DNA of 64,000 nt from Methylomonas sp. LL1 (GCF_015711015.1 NZ_CP064653.1:3658001-3722000), one strand, 5' to 3'. Positions 28,319 to 36,644 are shown, counted from the stretch's first letter. Notes: a model not told the origin generated them from the letters alone. Translations and numbers: made by a program.

Positions 28319-28993
28319 TCACAAGCGCATCTCGGTGATTGCCTCAGGAACATCATCGAGATCATTGCGAAGAATTAAACTTTCTAATTTATGATGGATT
28401 AATGATTTCATGTTTTTTTTGGAATGAATATATGCATCTTTCCCGCTCTTATCTTTTATTGTGTAATCAATGCATTGATTGAGCAATATTTTTATAAAAT
28501 CTTCATCTGGTGATTTAATTTTAGCAGCGTAAAAAAATGGAGTGTATCCCCTCTTGTCCTGAAGATTAATATTCGCATTATTAACTAATAATGCTTCTAA
28601 TATTGGAATGTGCTTTTTTTTGCAGGATGAGCAAATCAATGAAAGAGCCGATCTTCCATTTTTGTTTGGAAGATCTACTGTAGCCTTCGCTGAAATTAAT
28701 TTGTTGACATATTCCAGTCGAGCCAAGTCAGCAGCAAGTATTAATGGTGTACTTTTTTTATTATAGACATCAGGGACTAAGTTTACATTGGCACCTTTTT
28801 CAATCAGCAATTCAAACGACTCCATTTGGTTTCCATGAATAGCGGCCATCAATGGCGTGAATCCCTTTTGGACAGGCCTCATTTCTTCACAACACACGAC
28901 ATTAATGTTTGCGCCTTTGTCTATCAAGTCAGACAGATCCTTGTATCCTTTATGCGCACTCCAAATTAATTGCCTATCTAGGTCGTTTATCAT
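28319..28993 (-). CDS. Ankyrin-repeat protein
   Basis: A 224-aa protein made of about five ankyrin repeats. Clear repeat cores include GFTPLMAAIHGNQMESFELL, STPLILAADLARLEYVNKLI, GRSALSLIC and GYTPFFYAA. There is no signal peptide or membrane segment. Ankyrin repeats bind other proteins; bacterial examples are often effectors or regulators. The copy of the conserved palindrome at 29,036-29,066 lies about 45-75 nt upstream of its start, placing it in the same predicted regulon as the AAA+/phosphoesterase cluster 6-8 kb away. Confidence 0.85.
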   Translation of the reverse strand: MINDLDRQLIWSAHKGYKDLSDLIDKGANINVVCCEEMRPVQKGFTPLMAAIHGNQMESFELLIEKGANVNLVPDVYNKKSTPLILAADLARLEYVNKLISAKATVDLPNKNGRSALSLICSSCKKKHIPILEALLVNNANINLQDKRGYTPFFYAAKIKSPDEDFIKILLNQCIDYTIKDKSGKDAYIHSKKNMKSLIHHKLESLILRNDLDDVPEAITEMRL

Positions 28994-29035
28994 TCTTTTT
29001 TTTATAAGTGAAAAAATGCCTATTTTAAGTTAAGT

Positions 29036-29066
29036 CACATGTGAATTGGCTTACATGTTTTCACAC
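29036..29066. promoter_or_regulatory. Palindromic operator, copy A
   Basis: One of four copies of RTGTGAW-N9-ATGTTWYCACAY. Here it is ATGTGAA, nine bases, then ATGTTTTCACAC, so TGTGAA and TTCACA face each other across 14 bp. It lies just upstream of the ankyrin gene. It is too widely spaced to be a CRP site (TGTGA-N6-TCACA). Confidence 0.6.
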
Positions 29067-29314
29067 GCGGGCATTGAAACCAAGAGTTGCGAAGAAGATT
29101 TATTAGCAAAATCTAATATTTAATAGGTACTTAGATTGCAGAAGAGCACTGAAATGCCCCCCCCCCGTCAGTTACTTAAACTAGATCTTATAGAGTGGCA
29201 ACCAGTCATACAATTCCTAACTAGATTTGGTGTGATCTCGAGATTTGGTCACTCGCATTAGCTGCGAAAAGATTGTCGCCTCAGAGGTGGGTCGAAAAAA
29301 GAACATTGCACCCC
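29067..29314. other. Intergenic, no gene seen
   Basis: Between operator A and the promoter of the 193-aa gene. It includes a C10 tract at about 29,157-29,166. No open frame with a credible start is present, so the tract is not evidence of phase variation. Confidence 0.4.
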
Positions 29315-29344
29315 TTGACAACTGATGATAGATGTTAGTATATT
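29315..29344 (+). promoter_or_regulatory. Sigma70-type promoter for the 193-aa gene
   Basis: A perfect -35 box TTGACA (29,315-29,320), an 18-bp spacer and TATATT (29,339-29,344) lie 30 bp before the ATG at 29,374. An AAGGAG ribosome binding site (29,363-29,368) sits 5 bp before the start. Confidence 0.65.
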
Positions 29345-29373
29345 AAAAGCTCAACAACTCTCAAGGAGACTCC

Positions 29374-29955
29374 ATGAATGAAATTTCATTAACAAGTTAT
29401 AAAACCACCCCAGGAAACGAAACAACAATAGAAGGAATCAATGCATTGCCATTGCCAGATGGAAGGCCTGCACCAAAAGGCTTATTTACGGCGTTTTACG
29501 GTGCGAGGGACCCTCTCATTGGATTGTGTGATGCCCGCCTAAAAGCACAGCAGGCGGGTCAGGTGGTCAAGACTGTTATTTTGAAGGTTCAAGCTGGAGA
29601 AAATACAACATCAACCGTTACGACCGCTTCGGCTGCGAATGCGGTGTTTATTAATGTCGAGAGGATTGATGCCTCATTAGAGGCTGAATTGATCAATTAT
29701 GTCGCTCCAGGTAAAGATGGGTCATTAGCATCAATAATCGATGATAACCCAGAATTATTGAATAGGTTGTTCTCCTGTCCTGAGTTGCCATCAGTCAATA
29801 TGATTGTCTGGCCAGCGTCTTTTAAGAAGGGAGCAATGCTGAAAATGGCAGCTGTTCGCGATTTGACTAAGATTCGAGTGGCAAATGTTCCTAGTTATAC
29901 TGTTATAAGGAATGACAACCAGTGTGAAGCTAAAACTTTGAAAATTTCATACTAA
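29374..29955 (+). CDS. Unrecognised 193-aa protein, strongly expressed layout
   Basis: I do not recognise this protein. It is soluble-looking, with no signal peptide or membrane helix. It carries a Thr/Ala-rich central stretch (ENTTSTVTTASAAN) and a C-terminal half with alternating hydrophobic segments (NMIVWPASF, IRVANVPSYTVI). It has its own near-consensus promoter, a strong AAGGAG site and a terminator directly after the stop. It is therefore a single-gene transcription unit with higher predicted expression than its neighbours. Cargo or structural roles are possible; I see no basis for a function. Confidence 0.7.
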   Translation: MNEISLTSYKTTPGNETTIEGINALPLPDGRPAPKGLFTAFYGARDPLIGLCDARLKAQQAGQVVKTVILKVQAGENTTSTVTTASAANAVFINVERIDASLEAELINYVAPGKDGSLASIIDDNPELLNRLFSCPELPSVNMIVWPASFKKGAMLKMAAVRDLTKIRVANVPSYTVIRNDNQCEAKTLKISY

Positions 29956-29962
29956 TCTGTTC

Positions 29963-29999
29963 AAAAGCCTTCGGCTTGCATGAGCCGAGGGCTTTTTTT
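29963..29999 (+). terminator. Rho-independent terminator
   Basis: A hairpin with arms AGCCTTCGGCT and AGCCGAGGGCT (one G-U pair), a 6-nt loop, and a run of seven T. It lies 8 bp after the stop of the 193-aa gene. Confidence 0.85.
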
Positions 30000-30089
30000 G
30001 CGCCTACACTTTTTTGACGTTGTATCCAGTCTTGATTGTTATCAGCTCTTGAAAATATGCATTTGAATTTCCGGTTTATCAGAAGCAAT

Positions 30090-30350
30090 CAACAATCGGT
30101 TTTGCCTGATCTGGAAGTGCTGAATATTTACAAGAAAATCAAATCCGGCCGACTGAAGCCCGTCGATCAAAACGCATGTTGATCATATGAAAACGATAGC
30201 TGAACCGAAACGGCATCGTATTAGCCACAGCAAGATGATAATCCTTGCCCGAAATGCGGCAAGCCCATGGTGTTGAGAACCACGCCGAATGGGGCTAACC
30301 AGGGTGGTCAGTTTTGAGGGTGTAGCTAATTTCCGAAGTGTCGGGCGGCT
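30090..30350 (+). pseudogene. Remnant of a nuclease/NERD-type protein with C4 zinc finger
   Basis: A decayed rightward frame contains LEVLNIYKKIKSGRLKP and, further on, CPKCGKPMVLRTTPNG then GANQGGQF. After this, the expected WGCS reads stop-GCS (TGG to TGA), and a second stop precedes FPKCRAAR. This is the end of a topoisomerase-type C4 zinc-finger domain of the kind fused to restriction or NERD nucleases. Frame changes upstream and two nonsense codons show it is dead. Confidence 0.6.
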
Positions 30351-30557
30351 AGATCAGCAGCCTAGAATCGTCAGTAACTACTTAAGTTTGTTTTGATGAC
30401 CTAAGAATTAGTCTCCTGTTTATGGAAACCAATTTGATTTTTTTGCCCCCGCTAATGCAAAGGGTCATGTTCGATCACCTACCTTGCCAGCATATTGATA
30501 TCTATCATTGCGCTACCTTTATCAGTGCGCAATTCAGGCAAAGACATTCACTGTCTT

Positions 30558-30645
30558 TTTAAAACTGCCTATACGGCATTGAACAATGTTCCAGCACCAG
30601 GTCCTATACCAATTCTTTTATAAACTGCCTATACGGCATTGAGCT
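30558..30645 (-). CRISPR. Cas-less mini CRISPR, type I-F repeats (2 repeats, 1 spacer)
   Basis: Two 28-bp repeats (30,558-30,585 and 30,618-30,645) flank a spacer of exactly 32 bp (30,586-30,617). The shared core CTGCCTATACGGCA is the reverse complement of the type I-F repeat stem, and the repeat and spacer lengths are those of I-F. The repeats differ from each other near both ends (TTTTAAAA versus TTTATAAA; TGAAC versus TGAGC), so they are atypical. The crRNA strand is the minus strand, with AT-rich leader-like DNA to the right. No cas or tns genes occur in the window, so it would need enzymes supplied elsewhere. Confidence 0.8.
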
Positions 30646-31440
30646 GTAGGTTACTTATATAAATATATTCAATATCAATAGCTTATACATATTTTTAGAT
30701 GTTTGCCATCAAAAAGTCTGCATACATTGTTTTTTTCTGAGTCCAATTATGCTCATTCGACAAAGTAAGGATAACTGCGGACCGTAGAAAAGCACTTAAT
30801 TACCACATCAATTCTAAAAACGCTTAATTTTGTATACCAGATTTGTTTGTATTGCAAGCTAAACTTATTAGACCGTTATGTAGGTATATACAACACCATA
30901 CAATTGATTTGTTTGCTGTAAACTACCGTCATTGCATTGAAAAACAAAAGCCATTTTTTTTAACCTAATCCGGTATGCGCTAGCGATGGTTATTAAACAA
31001 GTACCAGACCTGAATTTACACCATGGTTAGCAACCATCTTGTAAAGCATGTCATGCAATATCAAAAGGTTCCGGTACTGAAATCCTTTATCTGTTTGCGC
31101 CAGATCGCGTGTCATTTCATGAAAAATTAGGCTGACAAATTTTTAAATAAGAAGAATATCGCGGGTATTTGGTTACCGGTATGAGAGTCAAACTGAATAA
31201 CTGTGTTTGAAATTTTGTGCTGAAATTCCTATCTGGTAGGAATTTCTTTGATGCTTTCACCCAATTAGTCGATAGTACATAGCAACATGTGAATTGATGA
31301 TATCGACTCTTAGGAACTTTCATTAAAATCACTGATATGGCATGACAGACAGAAAGTTATCAAATATATTGTTCGCCTATGAAAAGATGTAGATCTGCAT
31401 AACTCTGATATATTTTAATCGCTTCAAGGAAGTAAATGCG
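30646..31440. other. AT-rich non-coding stretch before the OLD/UvrD pair
   Basis: Nearly 800 bp with no credible gene. The first part could be the CRISPR leader. Short frames (for example 31,117-31,332, minus) lack a ribosome binding site and family resemblance. An AAGGA site at 31,426-31,430 precedes the next gene. Confidence 0.4.
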
Positions 31441-33009
31441 TTGGCCACAATAATTACCAAAACTAAACTGTGGAATTTTAAGCGATTCCAAGACTTCTCC
31501 CTACAGCTTCAGCCTGAGCGGAATATACTTATCGGAGACAACGAATCGGGAAAATCGTCGATTTTACAAGCTATTGACTTGGCTCTAAGTGGGAGCCGTA
31601 GTAGGGTCGAAACGTTGGGGCTGGAGAGTCTAATGAATATTGATGCTGTCTCTGGATTCTTGGCTGGGGATCGGGATTTTGGGCAATTGCCCTGTATGCG
31701 GGTCGAGGTGTTCCTTAACGAGCAACACAACCCAGATCTCAATGGCCGAAATAACAGCGACAGCGTCTTATGTGATGGACTGGCGTTAATTTGCTCTCCG
31801 ATGGACGAATATTCAGCGGACATCATAGCTATCCTAAAGGATCCTGACGCTTCATTCCCTTTTGAATACTACTCGACTAAATTCCGCACCTTTGCTGGGG
31901 AGTCGTATGGCGGTCCTCGAAAGTATTTACGACATCTTCTTTTAGATAGCTCACTGATCAATAACGAGTACGCGACTAGGGAGTACGTGAAGAGCGTCTA
32001 TCGGGCTAACTCAGAAGATGGCGACCGTAATAAGCATCAAAATGAATACAGGAAGCATAAAGTTCAGTTCAGAGATGCTGTCCTAGGTGATATGAACGCA
32101 AAGCTGGATGCCTGTCAGTTTTCTATTGCGACCAATAACAAGTCGAACTTGGAAGCTGATCTTACGATTACAGAGGGCGACATATCGATTGATAACAAAG
32201 GCAAGGGACGCCAATGTTTTATTAAGACTGAGTTCGCCTTGCGAAAAAAGAAATCGGCTAACTCGCTTGATGTATTGCTACTAGAGGAACCTGAAAACCA
32301 CCTTAGCCATACGAACATGAAGCGCCTCGTCTCAACCATTGCTGATGCTGAAGATCAACAGATGATTGTGACCACGCACAACAGTCTGATCAGCACTCGG
32401 CTCGATCTTCGAAACGCTATATTGTTGAACAGCTCAGGAACAGATGCCGTTACCATGAAGAACTTGGCCAAAGAGACTGCTGATTTCTTTATGAAGGCCC
32501 CTGACAACAACGTTTTGGAGTTCGTCTTGTCAGGTCGGGTGATCTTAGTTGAAGGAGATGCTGAGTTTATCCTGATGCAAGCGTTGTTCAAACGGGTAAC
32601 GGGAGTGGAACTCGACAACACAGATATTCACGTCATCTCTGTCGGGGGGACGAGCTTTAAACGTTACATGGAACTGGCAAAAATCCTTGGAGTGCGTACA
32701 GCCGTGCTGCGTGACAATGATGGTGATTACGAGAAAAACTGCCGTGATAACTACGTGGCGTATGTGACCGATGGTATTCGAGTGTTTTCAGAGATTGCAA
32801 ACGGTCTGAGCACATTCGAGATATCCATGTACCAAAATAACCCCACCTTGTGTGACGAAATGTTCTCTGGCGGGAAGATCCAGCTGGCGCCCCAAGACTA
32901 TATGCTCAATAACAAAACGCAGGTGGCGCTGCGCCTATTGGAAGAAAAAGCAGACCAGTTGGTTGTTCCAGGCTATATCCAGGAAGCGATAGAGTGGATC
33001 AGTTCGTAA
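31441..33009 (+). CDS. OLD-family ATPase/TOPRIM nuclease (GajA-like)
   Basis: A 522-aa class 2 OLD protein. The ABC-type ATPase half has Walker A GDNESGKSS (about residues 32-40), Walker B LLLEEPENHLS (about 279) and an H-loop IVTTHNS (about 304). The TOPRIM nuclease half follows with VILVEGDAE (about 367), SVGGTSFKRY, and a DND metal site (LRDNDGD, about 424). The start is TTG 31,441 with AAGGA 10 bp upstream; an overlapping ATG at 31,436 is in another frame and ends after six codons. Its stop overlaps the next gene by 16 nt. OLD nuclease plus UvrD helicase is the Gabija layout, though both proteins here are shorter than the reference pair. Confidence 0.85.
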   Translation: MATIITKTKLWNFKRFQDFSLQLQPERNILIGDNESGKSSILQAIDLALSGSRSRVETLGLESLMNIDAVSGFLAGDRDFGQLPCMRVEVFLNEQHNPDLNGRNNSDSVLCDGLALICSPMDEYSADIIAILKDPDASFPFEYYSTKFRTFAGESYGGPRKYLRHLLLDSSLINNEYATREYVKSVYRANSEDGDRNKHQNEYRKHKVQFRDAVLGDMNAKLDACQFSIATNNKSNLEADLTITEGDISIDNKGKGRQCFIKTEFALRKKKSANSLDVLLLEEPENHLSHTNMKRLVSTIADAEDQQMIVTTHNSLISTRLDLRNAILLNSSGTDAVTMKNLAKETADFFMKAPDNNVLEFVLSGRVILVEGDAEFILMQALFKRVTGVELDNTDIHVISVGGTSFKRYMELAKILGVRTAVLRDNDGDYEKNCRDNYVAYVTDGIRVFSEIANGLSTFEISMYQNNPTLCDEMFSGGKIQLAPQDYMLNNKTQVALRLLEEKADQLVVPGYIQEAIEWISS

Positions 33010-34025
33010 TTCTATCAGTCGCGGGTTCGGGAAAGACAACTCATATCGTTAATTCAATCGATCCAGAAAAGTCGAATCTGGTCCTGACCTACACTGACAA
33101 TAACCACTTAAATCTAAGAAATCGGATCGTTAGTCGATTCGATGGCATTCCTGACGGCACGCGGATCTACACGTATTTTTCGTTTTTGTACTCGTTCTGT
33201 TTAAGGCCACTGTGCGGAGATAGGTACAGGCTGAAAGGAATTAATTTCGATATTCCGCCTGAGTTCACTCGCCGTATCAAGCGCGACAAATTGCGTCACT
33301 ATGTTGATTCTCATGGACGCATCTACGCGTCACGTATCGCAAGCTTTCTAATCAATTTCAGTATGGTTGATGAAGTACGGGGTCGAATTGCGAAGTATTT
33401 TGATTGCGTTTATGTAGACGAAGTGCAGGACTTCGCTGGGTATGACTTCAACTTGTTGGCTAAAATTACGGCTGGAAACACCGATTCAATTTTTGTCGGG
33501 GATTTTTTTCAGCACACCTACGATACCAGTCGTGATGGGAATGTGAACATAGGGTTGCATGATGACTATGACAAATACAAGAAGAAATTTGAAAGCTTGG
33601 GCTTCGAGGTTGATGAAACCACATTGGGGCGTAGTCATCGATGCAGTATTACTACCTGCGAATTCGTGACTGATAACCTTGGGGTAGCTATTGGCAGCCA
33701 CCATAAAAAGGAGACTCTACTGGAATTCGTGGATGACGATGGACTGGCTGGAGCAATCTTTTATCAGGAACATATCGTGAAGCTTTTCTATCAGTCGCAT
33801 TCGAGTTATCCATGTTATTCGAACAACTGGGGAGCTTCTAAGGGGGTGGATGACTATGATTCAGTTTGTGTTGTATTAAATGGTAAAACTGAAAAATTGT
33901 TCAGAGAGGGTAAGCTTTTAGAGTTGCCGCCAACCACTAAGAACAAATTATACGTGGCATGCACTCGCGCACGTTCTAAGCTGTATTTTGTACCAGAGCG
34001 CCTTATTCGAAAGCACAAAAAATAG
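32994..34025 (+). CDS. Compact UvrD-like helicase (GajB-like)
   Basis: A 343-aa SF1 helicase partner of the OLD nuclease. Walker A VAGSGKTTHIV is at about 9-19, Walker B VYVDEVQDFAG at about 140, GDFFQ follows, and motif VI VACTRARSKLYF is at about 322. Typical Gabija GajB proteins are near 490 residues, so this one lacks the usual inserted 1B/2B subdomains and may have a different mode of DNA engagement. Start ATG 32,994 lies inside the end of the nuclease gene. In Gabija, GajA cuts DNA and GajB works with it to sense or use nucleotides. Confidence 0.8.
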   Translation: MDQFVILSVAGSGKTTHIVNSIDPEKSNLVLTYTDNNHLNLRNRIVSRFDGIPDGTRIYTYFSFLYSFCLRPLCGDRYRLKGINFDIPPEFTRRIKRDKLRHYVDSHGRIYASRIASFLINFSMVDEVRGRIAKYFDCVYVDEVQDFAGYDFNLLAKITAGNTDSIFVGDFFQHTYDTSRDGNVNIGLHDDYDKYKKKFESLGFEVDETTLGRSHRCSITTCEFVTDNLGVAIGSHHKKETLLEFVDDDGLAGAIFYQEHIVKLFYQSHSSYPCYSNNWGASKGVDDYDSVCVVLNGKTEKLFREGKLLELPPTTKNKLYVACTRARSKLYFVPERLIRKHKK

Positions 34026-34148
34026 ATTTTCGTAAAAACAGCCACCATCAAACACGACAATTATACCTGTGATCGGCGATTTTAGCTGATGGTGCTCTTT
34101 AGCGTACGAACTGGTAATTCAGGCCCATTGCTACCTGTGAAACGCCCT

Positions 34149-34490
34149 TTACTGTGATATTTGGAAATCAAAATACTGGTCAGTCACATCAACCTCGTTT
34201 TTCGCATCATTAATCATCGCCCACCTATCCCAGACATAATCGCCGTCTCGAGTCATTCCTGGTTCGCCTTTTAAATGATAGATTCGACCACTACCGGTTT
34301 TCACAAGCATATTCTCTCTATCAAAAGTTTCAATTTTTGATGAGACCCGTCCTGAATATTGCCAAGGGATGTACCCCACAAGATGATGTGTTTTTTCCGT
34401 TTCACAGCTTATTTTAACTTCACGTACAGACCAGTGAATTATGTTTTCTTCAGGCTGTTCGGATATTGAAGCTATAGCAAAAAATGTCAT
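34149..34490 (-). CDS. Small protein, novel shared domain (copy 1)
   Basis: A 113-aa protein of no family I recognise. It consists almost entirely of a domain with these landmarks: HWSVREV, then KTHHLVGYI, then GRIYHLKGEPG, then VWDRWAMIN, then VDVTDQYFDF. The same landmarks occur in the next gene to the right and at the C-terminus of the AAA+ protein at 36,645. No signal peptide or membrane segment is present. It lies 35 bp downstream of copy 2 on the same strand, so they are probably one operon. The lack of a clear ribosome binding site suggests translational coupling or leaderless initiation. Confidence 0.7.
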   Translation of the reverse strand: MTFFAIASISEQPEENIIHWSVREVKISCETEKTHHLVGYIPWQYSGRVSSKIETFDRENMLVKTGSGRIYHLKGEPGMTRDGDYVWDRWAMINDAKNEVDVTDQYFDFQISQ

Positions 34491-34525
34491 GTGATTGAGG
34501 ATATGTAAGTCAATGTTTAATAAAA

Positions 34526-34858
34526 TTAATGGAGCCGGAAGTATTCATGAGTTACATCTGATGCCCAGACAACATTGTTGTTTTGCAACCAGATCTTGAG
34601 GATATATTCGACATCCTCATCAAAAAACGGATGACCGATTAAATGATAAAGCCGGCCGCTTGATGTAGTAATTTGCAAAGCGGCGCCGCTAAAATGCTTG
34701 ATGGGGGTGGTAACACGCAAAGTCCCTTTCGATGGCAGGAATCCGACCAAATGCCGCGTTTTCTCCGCGACTCCTTCGAACTGTAATTCTCTGATAGACC
34801 ACAATGCTATTGATTGTTCGGGCTCTAAAAAGATAGGTGGGGCTGGGCGGTCTGCCAT
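34526..34858 (-). CDS. Small protein, novel shared domain (copy 2)
   Basis: A 110-aa paralogue of the downstream gene. It has LWSIREL, KTRHLVGFL, GRLYHLIGHP, and a C-terminal DVTHEYFRL. The ATG at 34,858 is preferred; a GTG at 34,870 is an alternative. It is first in the leftward pair, and the 570-bp region upstream holds two copies of the conserved palindrome (B and C), shared with the divergent phosphoesterase gene. The function is unknown. The domain could be a small sensor or substrate-binding module, since it is fused to an AAA+ motor elsewhere in the cluster. Confidence 0.7.
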   Translation of the reverse strand: MADRPAPPIFLEPEQSIALWSIRELQFEGVAEKTRHLVGFLPSKGTLRVTTPIKHFSGAALQITTSSGRLYHLIGHPFFDEDVEYILKIWLQNNNVVWASDVTHEYFRLH

Positions 34859-34998
34859 TGTTGTTATCACTTTTTGGGATGTGAATGAGCGATGAGGGAC
34901 GGTGCTAATGGGTAATTTTTATGATTATGATGCATCTTTTACGAGATGGCAACTTGTTGTATTTTCAGTAAAAAGTGCAAAAAACTTCAAAAATAATC

Positions 34999-35027
34999 CA
35001 TGTGAATTCATTCAGATGTTTCCACAC
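34999..35027. promoter_or_regulatory. Palindromic operator, copy B
   Basis: ATGTGAA, nine bases, ATGTTTCCACAC: same layout as copies A, C and D. It lies about 140 bp upstream of copy 2 of the novel domain gene and is in tandem with copy C, 61 bp apart start to start. Confidence 0.6.
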
Positions 35028-35059
35028 AAAAGGCCCGAAATTCATAAAATTTAGTGATC

Positions 35060-35090
35060 ACGTGTGAAACCTATTAAATGTTTTCACATG
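35060..35090. promoter_or_regulatory. Palindromic operator, copy C
   Basis: GTGTGAA, nine bases, ATGTTTTCACAT; the arms TGTGAA and TTCACA match perfectly as an inverted repeat across 14 bp. It sits between the leftward small-domain genes and the rightward phosphoesterase gene, so it may act on both. Confidence 0.6.
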
Positions 35091-35431
35091 AAAAAAAACA
35101 CTAACATGCGCGATATGCCGCCAGGAAGTCCTCACAATTTCCGTTTTTACATTCCCGATAGCGATACGTCTAATCACAAGGCTTGCATTCCTAACCGAAT
35201 CGACGGAGAATTTAACGTCGGCTTATCATTCATCTCAAACGTAAGGGGGGCATCATGGCTACAAGCATTGAACATGTTGATGTTTCTCTGCGTGCGCATA
35301 ACCTGGTCAGTACGACCATATAAACAACCGTTTTACTGGGGCATGTCCTCGGTGCGGTATCGCGTTTTTCTCTCTCTTTGAAAAATTCTCTACAGCAGTG
35401 ATGTTCATGCCTCTCTAACCAAGAGAGAGCA
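35091..35431. other. Leader region before the phosphoesterase gene
   Basis: A rightward frame (from ATG 35,088 to 35,381) has no recognisable family. Inside it, an AAGGGGGG site precedes a 22-codon frame (35,254-35,322) starting MATSIEHV. This could be a short leader peptide or a truncated gene. I support neither as a firm gene call. Confidence 0.3.
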
Positions 35432-36115
35432 ATGCACACAAGTGGCAAAAACATTCTGACTAGTCAACCAAGACAAGCTTCTGAAAAATACGGCATTCGG
35501 CTTGTTTGTATTTCAGACATACACGGTGCAACTGGTTTTCATGTTCCCGATGGCGACATTTTGATTATCGCGGGGGACGTGTGTGGATATGGGAAGGTCA
35601 GTGAGCTTGCGATTTTTGACCAATTTCTTTCTAGCCTGCCTCACCCGCTCAAATTACTAGTTGCGGGCAATCACGATTGGCCTTTTGCTAATCCCAACGG
35701 ACCTGATGCTAAAGACCTTGTAAAAAACGTAGTTTACCTGCAAGACGCTAGCTTTGATTATTACGGCCTACGGTTTTGGGGCTCGCCGTGGCAGCCCTGG
35801 TTCCTCAATTGGGCTTTCAACCTGCCGAGGGGGCCTGCTCTTGAGGCTGTTTGGCAAAAAATTCCAAACGACACGGATGTTTTGATTACGCATACCCCGC
35901 CGTATGGCATTCTTGATGAGACATATAGGGCGAAGCATGTTGGGTGTAAAGCTTTGTCTGATGCATTAAAGCGTGTAAGGCCGGCAGTACATGTTTTCGG
36001 ACACATTCATGAAAGCTATGGTGTACAAGAGAGTGAAGGCACTATTTTTGTTAATGCGTCTTTATGCAACTTTCATTATCAGCTTGTTAATGCGCCGATC
36101 GTTATTGATCTGTAA
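35432..36115 (+). CDS. Calcineurin-like metallophosphoesterase
   Basis: A 227-aa protein with the complete metal-binding set of the calcineurin-like superfamily: SDIHG (about residue 29), AGDVCG (about 48), AGNHDWP (about 75), ITHTPP (about 150) and FGHIHE (about 188). It resembles the short DNA-free phosphoesterases that act on phosphodiesters, nucleotides or proteins; the substrate cannot be inferred. Its upstream region carries operator copies B and C shared with the divergent small-domain genes. An AGAGAG-type ribosome binding site precedes the ATG. All catalytic residues appear present. Confidence 0.85.
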   Translation: MHTSGKNILTSQPRQASEKYGIRLVCISDIHGATGFHVPDGDILIIAGDVCGYGKVSELAIFDQFLSSLPHPLKLLVAGNHDWPFANPNGPDAKDLVKNVVYLQDASFDYYGLRFWGSPWQPWFLNWAFNLPRGPALEAVWQKIPNDTDVLITHTPPYGILDETYRAKHVGCKALSDALKRVRPAVHVFGHIHESYGVQESEGTIFVNASLCNFHYQLVNAPIVIDL

Positions 36116-36644
36116 TTTTTACCCTCTATGAAAGTTTTTTCGTTTTTTAAGAAACTTCATCTTCCGACATTCAAACGCAAGAAAAAATAGAACATAAACC
36201 CTGTTTTAATATTCTTAATATTTCCATTAAAAACACCGCATCGGCAGGTTAGTGGTAATTCGTTTAATTAACCTCATCATGAAATAAAATCGGCCGCGTT
36301 GATTTATCGCACGAGTTAGTTATCAAAAATTAATTCAATCTCATAAGCAATTTCCTGATCTACAAATCTACTTAAGGCACAGCGTTTTCTCGCTTATCAA
36401 TGAACCCCGTTTCGTACGATTTTTCACACCTAACATGTGCCCAAAAAGTCCCTGCAAAAACTACTAAAACGGGCATTTAGACTGCCACATGTGATCGTAT
36501 ATATATGTTACCACATAAAATAAGCCATTTTTTGCATACCCCCTAGACACGCGCATTTTTTTATGATCCCATCGAGCCAAAATCGATTGTCAGAATCATG
36601 CCAAATGGTATGCATCCATTTAACAATAGACGTGTATATGTGTT
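36116..36644. other. Intergenic AT-rich region with operator D
   Basis: No gene is seen in these 529 bp. The last 160 bp hold operator copy D and must carry the promoter of the AAA+ gene. No strong ribosome binding site precedes its ATG at 36,645. Confidence 0.4.
36490..36517. promoter_or_regulatory. Palindromic operator, copy D
   Basis: ATGTGAT, nine bases, ATGTTACCACAT: a slightly diverged copy with the exact spacing of the other three, about 130 bp upstream of the AAA+ gene start. Confidence 0.55.

Noticed and set aside
29157..29166. Run of ten C as a possible phase-variation switch
   Set aside because: It lies in an intergenic gap, not within or just before a convincing gene start.
29229..29255. 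TGTGAT...GGTCACT as a fifth operator
   Set aside because: The right arm and spacing differ from the conserved motif; it may be chance.
30558..30645. Type I-F3 CRISPR-associated transposon
   Set aside because: No tnsA/B/C, tniQ or cas genes are in the window, and the recombinases here are of the tyrosine type. A link to a CAST elsewhere remains untested.
31117..31332. 71-aa leftward frame upstream of the OLD gene
   Set aside because: No ribosome binding site, no known domain, and it lies in AT-rich non-coding DNA.
34487..34516. ATGTGAT...ATGTAAGTCA between the two small-domain genes as an operator
   Set aside because: Spacing is seven rather than nine and the right arm does not match.
35064..35381. 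105-aa rightward frame starting in operator C
   Set aside because: It uses a GTG inside the palindrome, has no family resemblance and no ribosome binding site; an embedded 22-codon frame has a better site.
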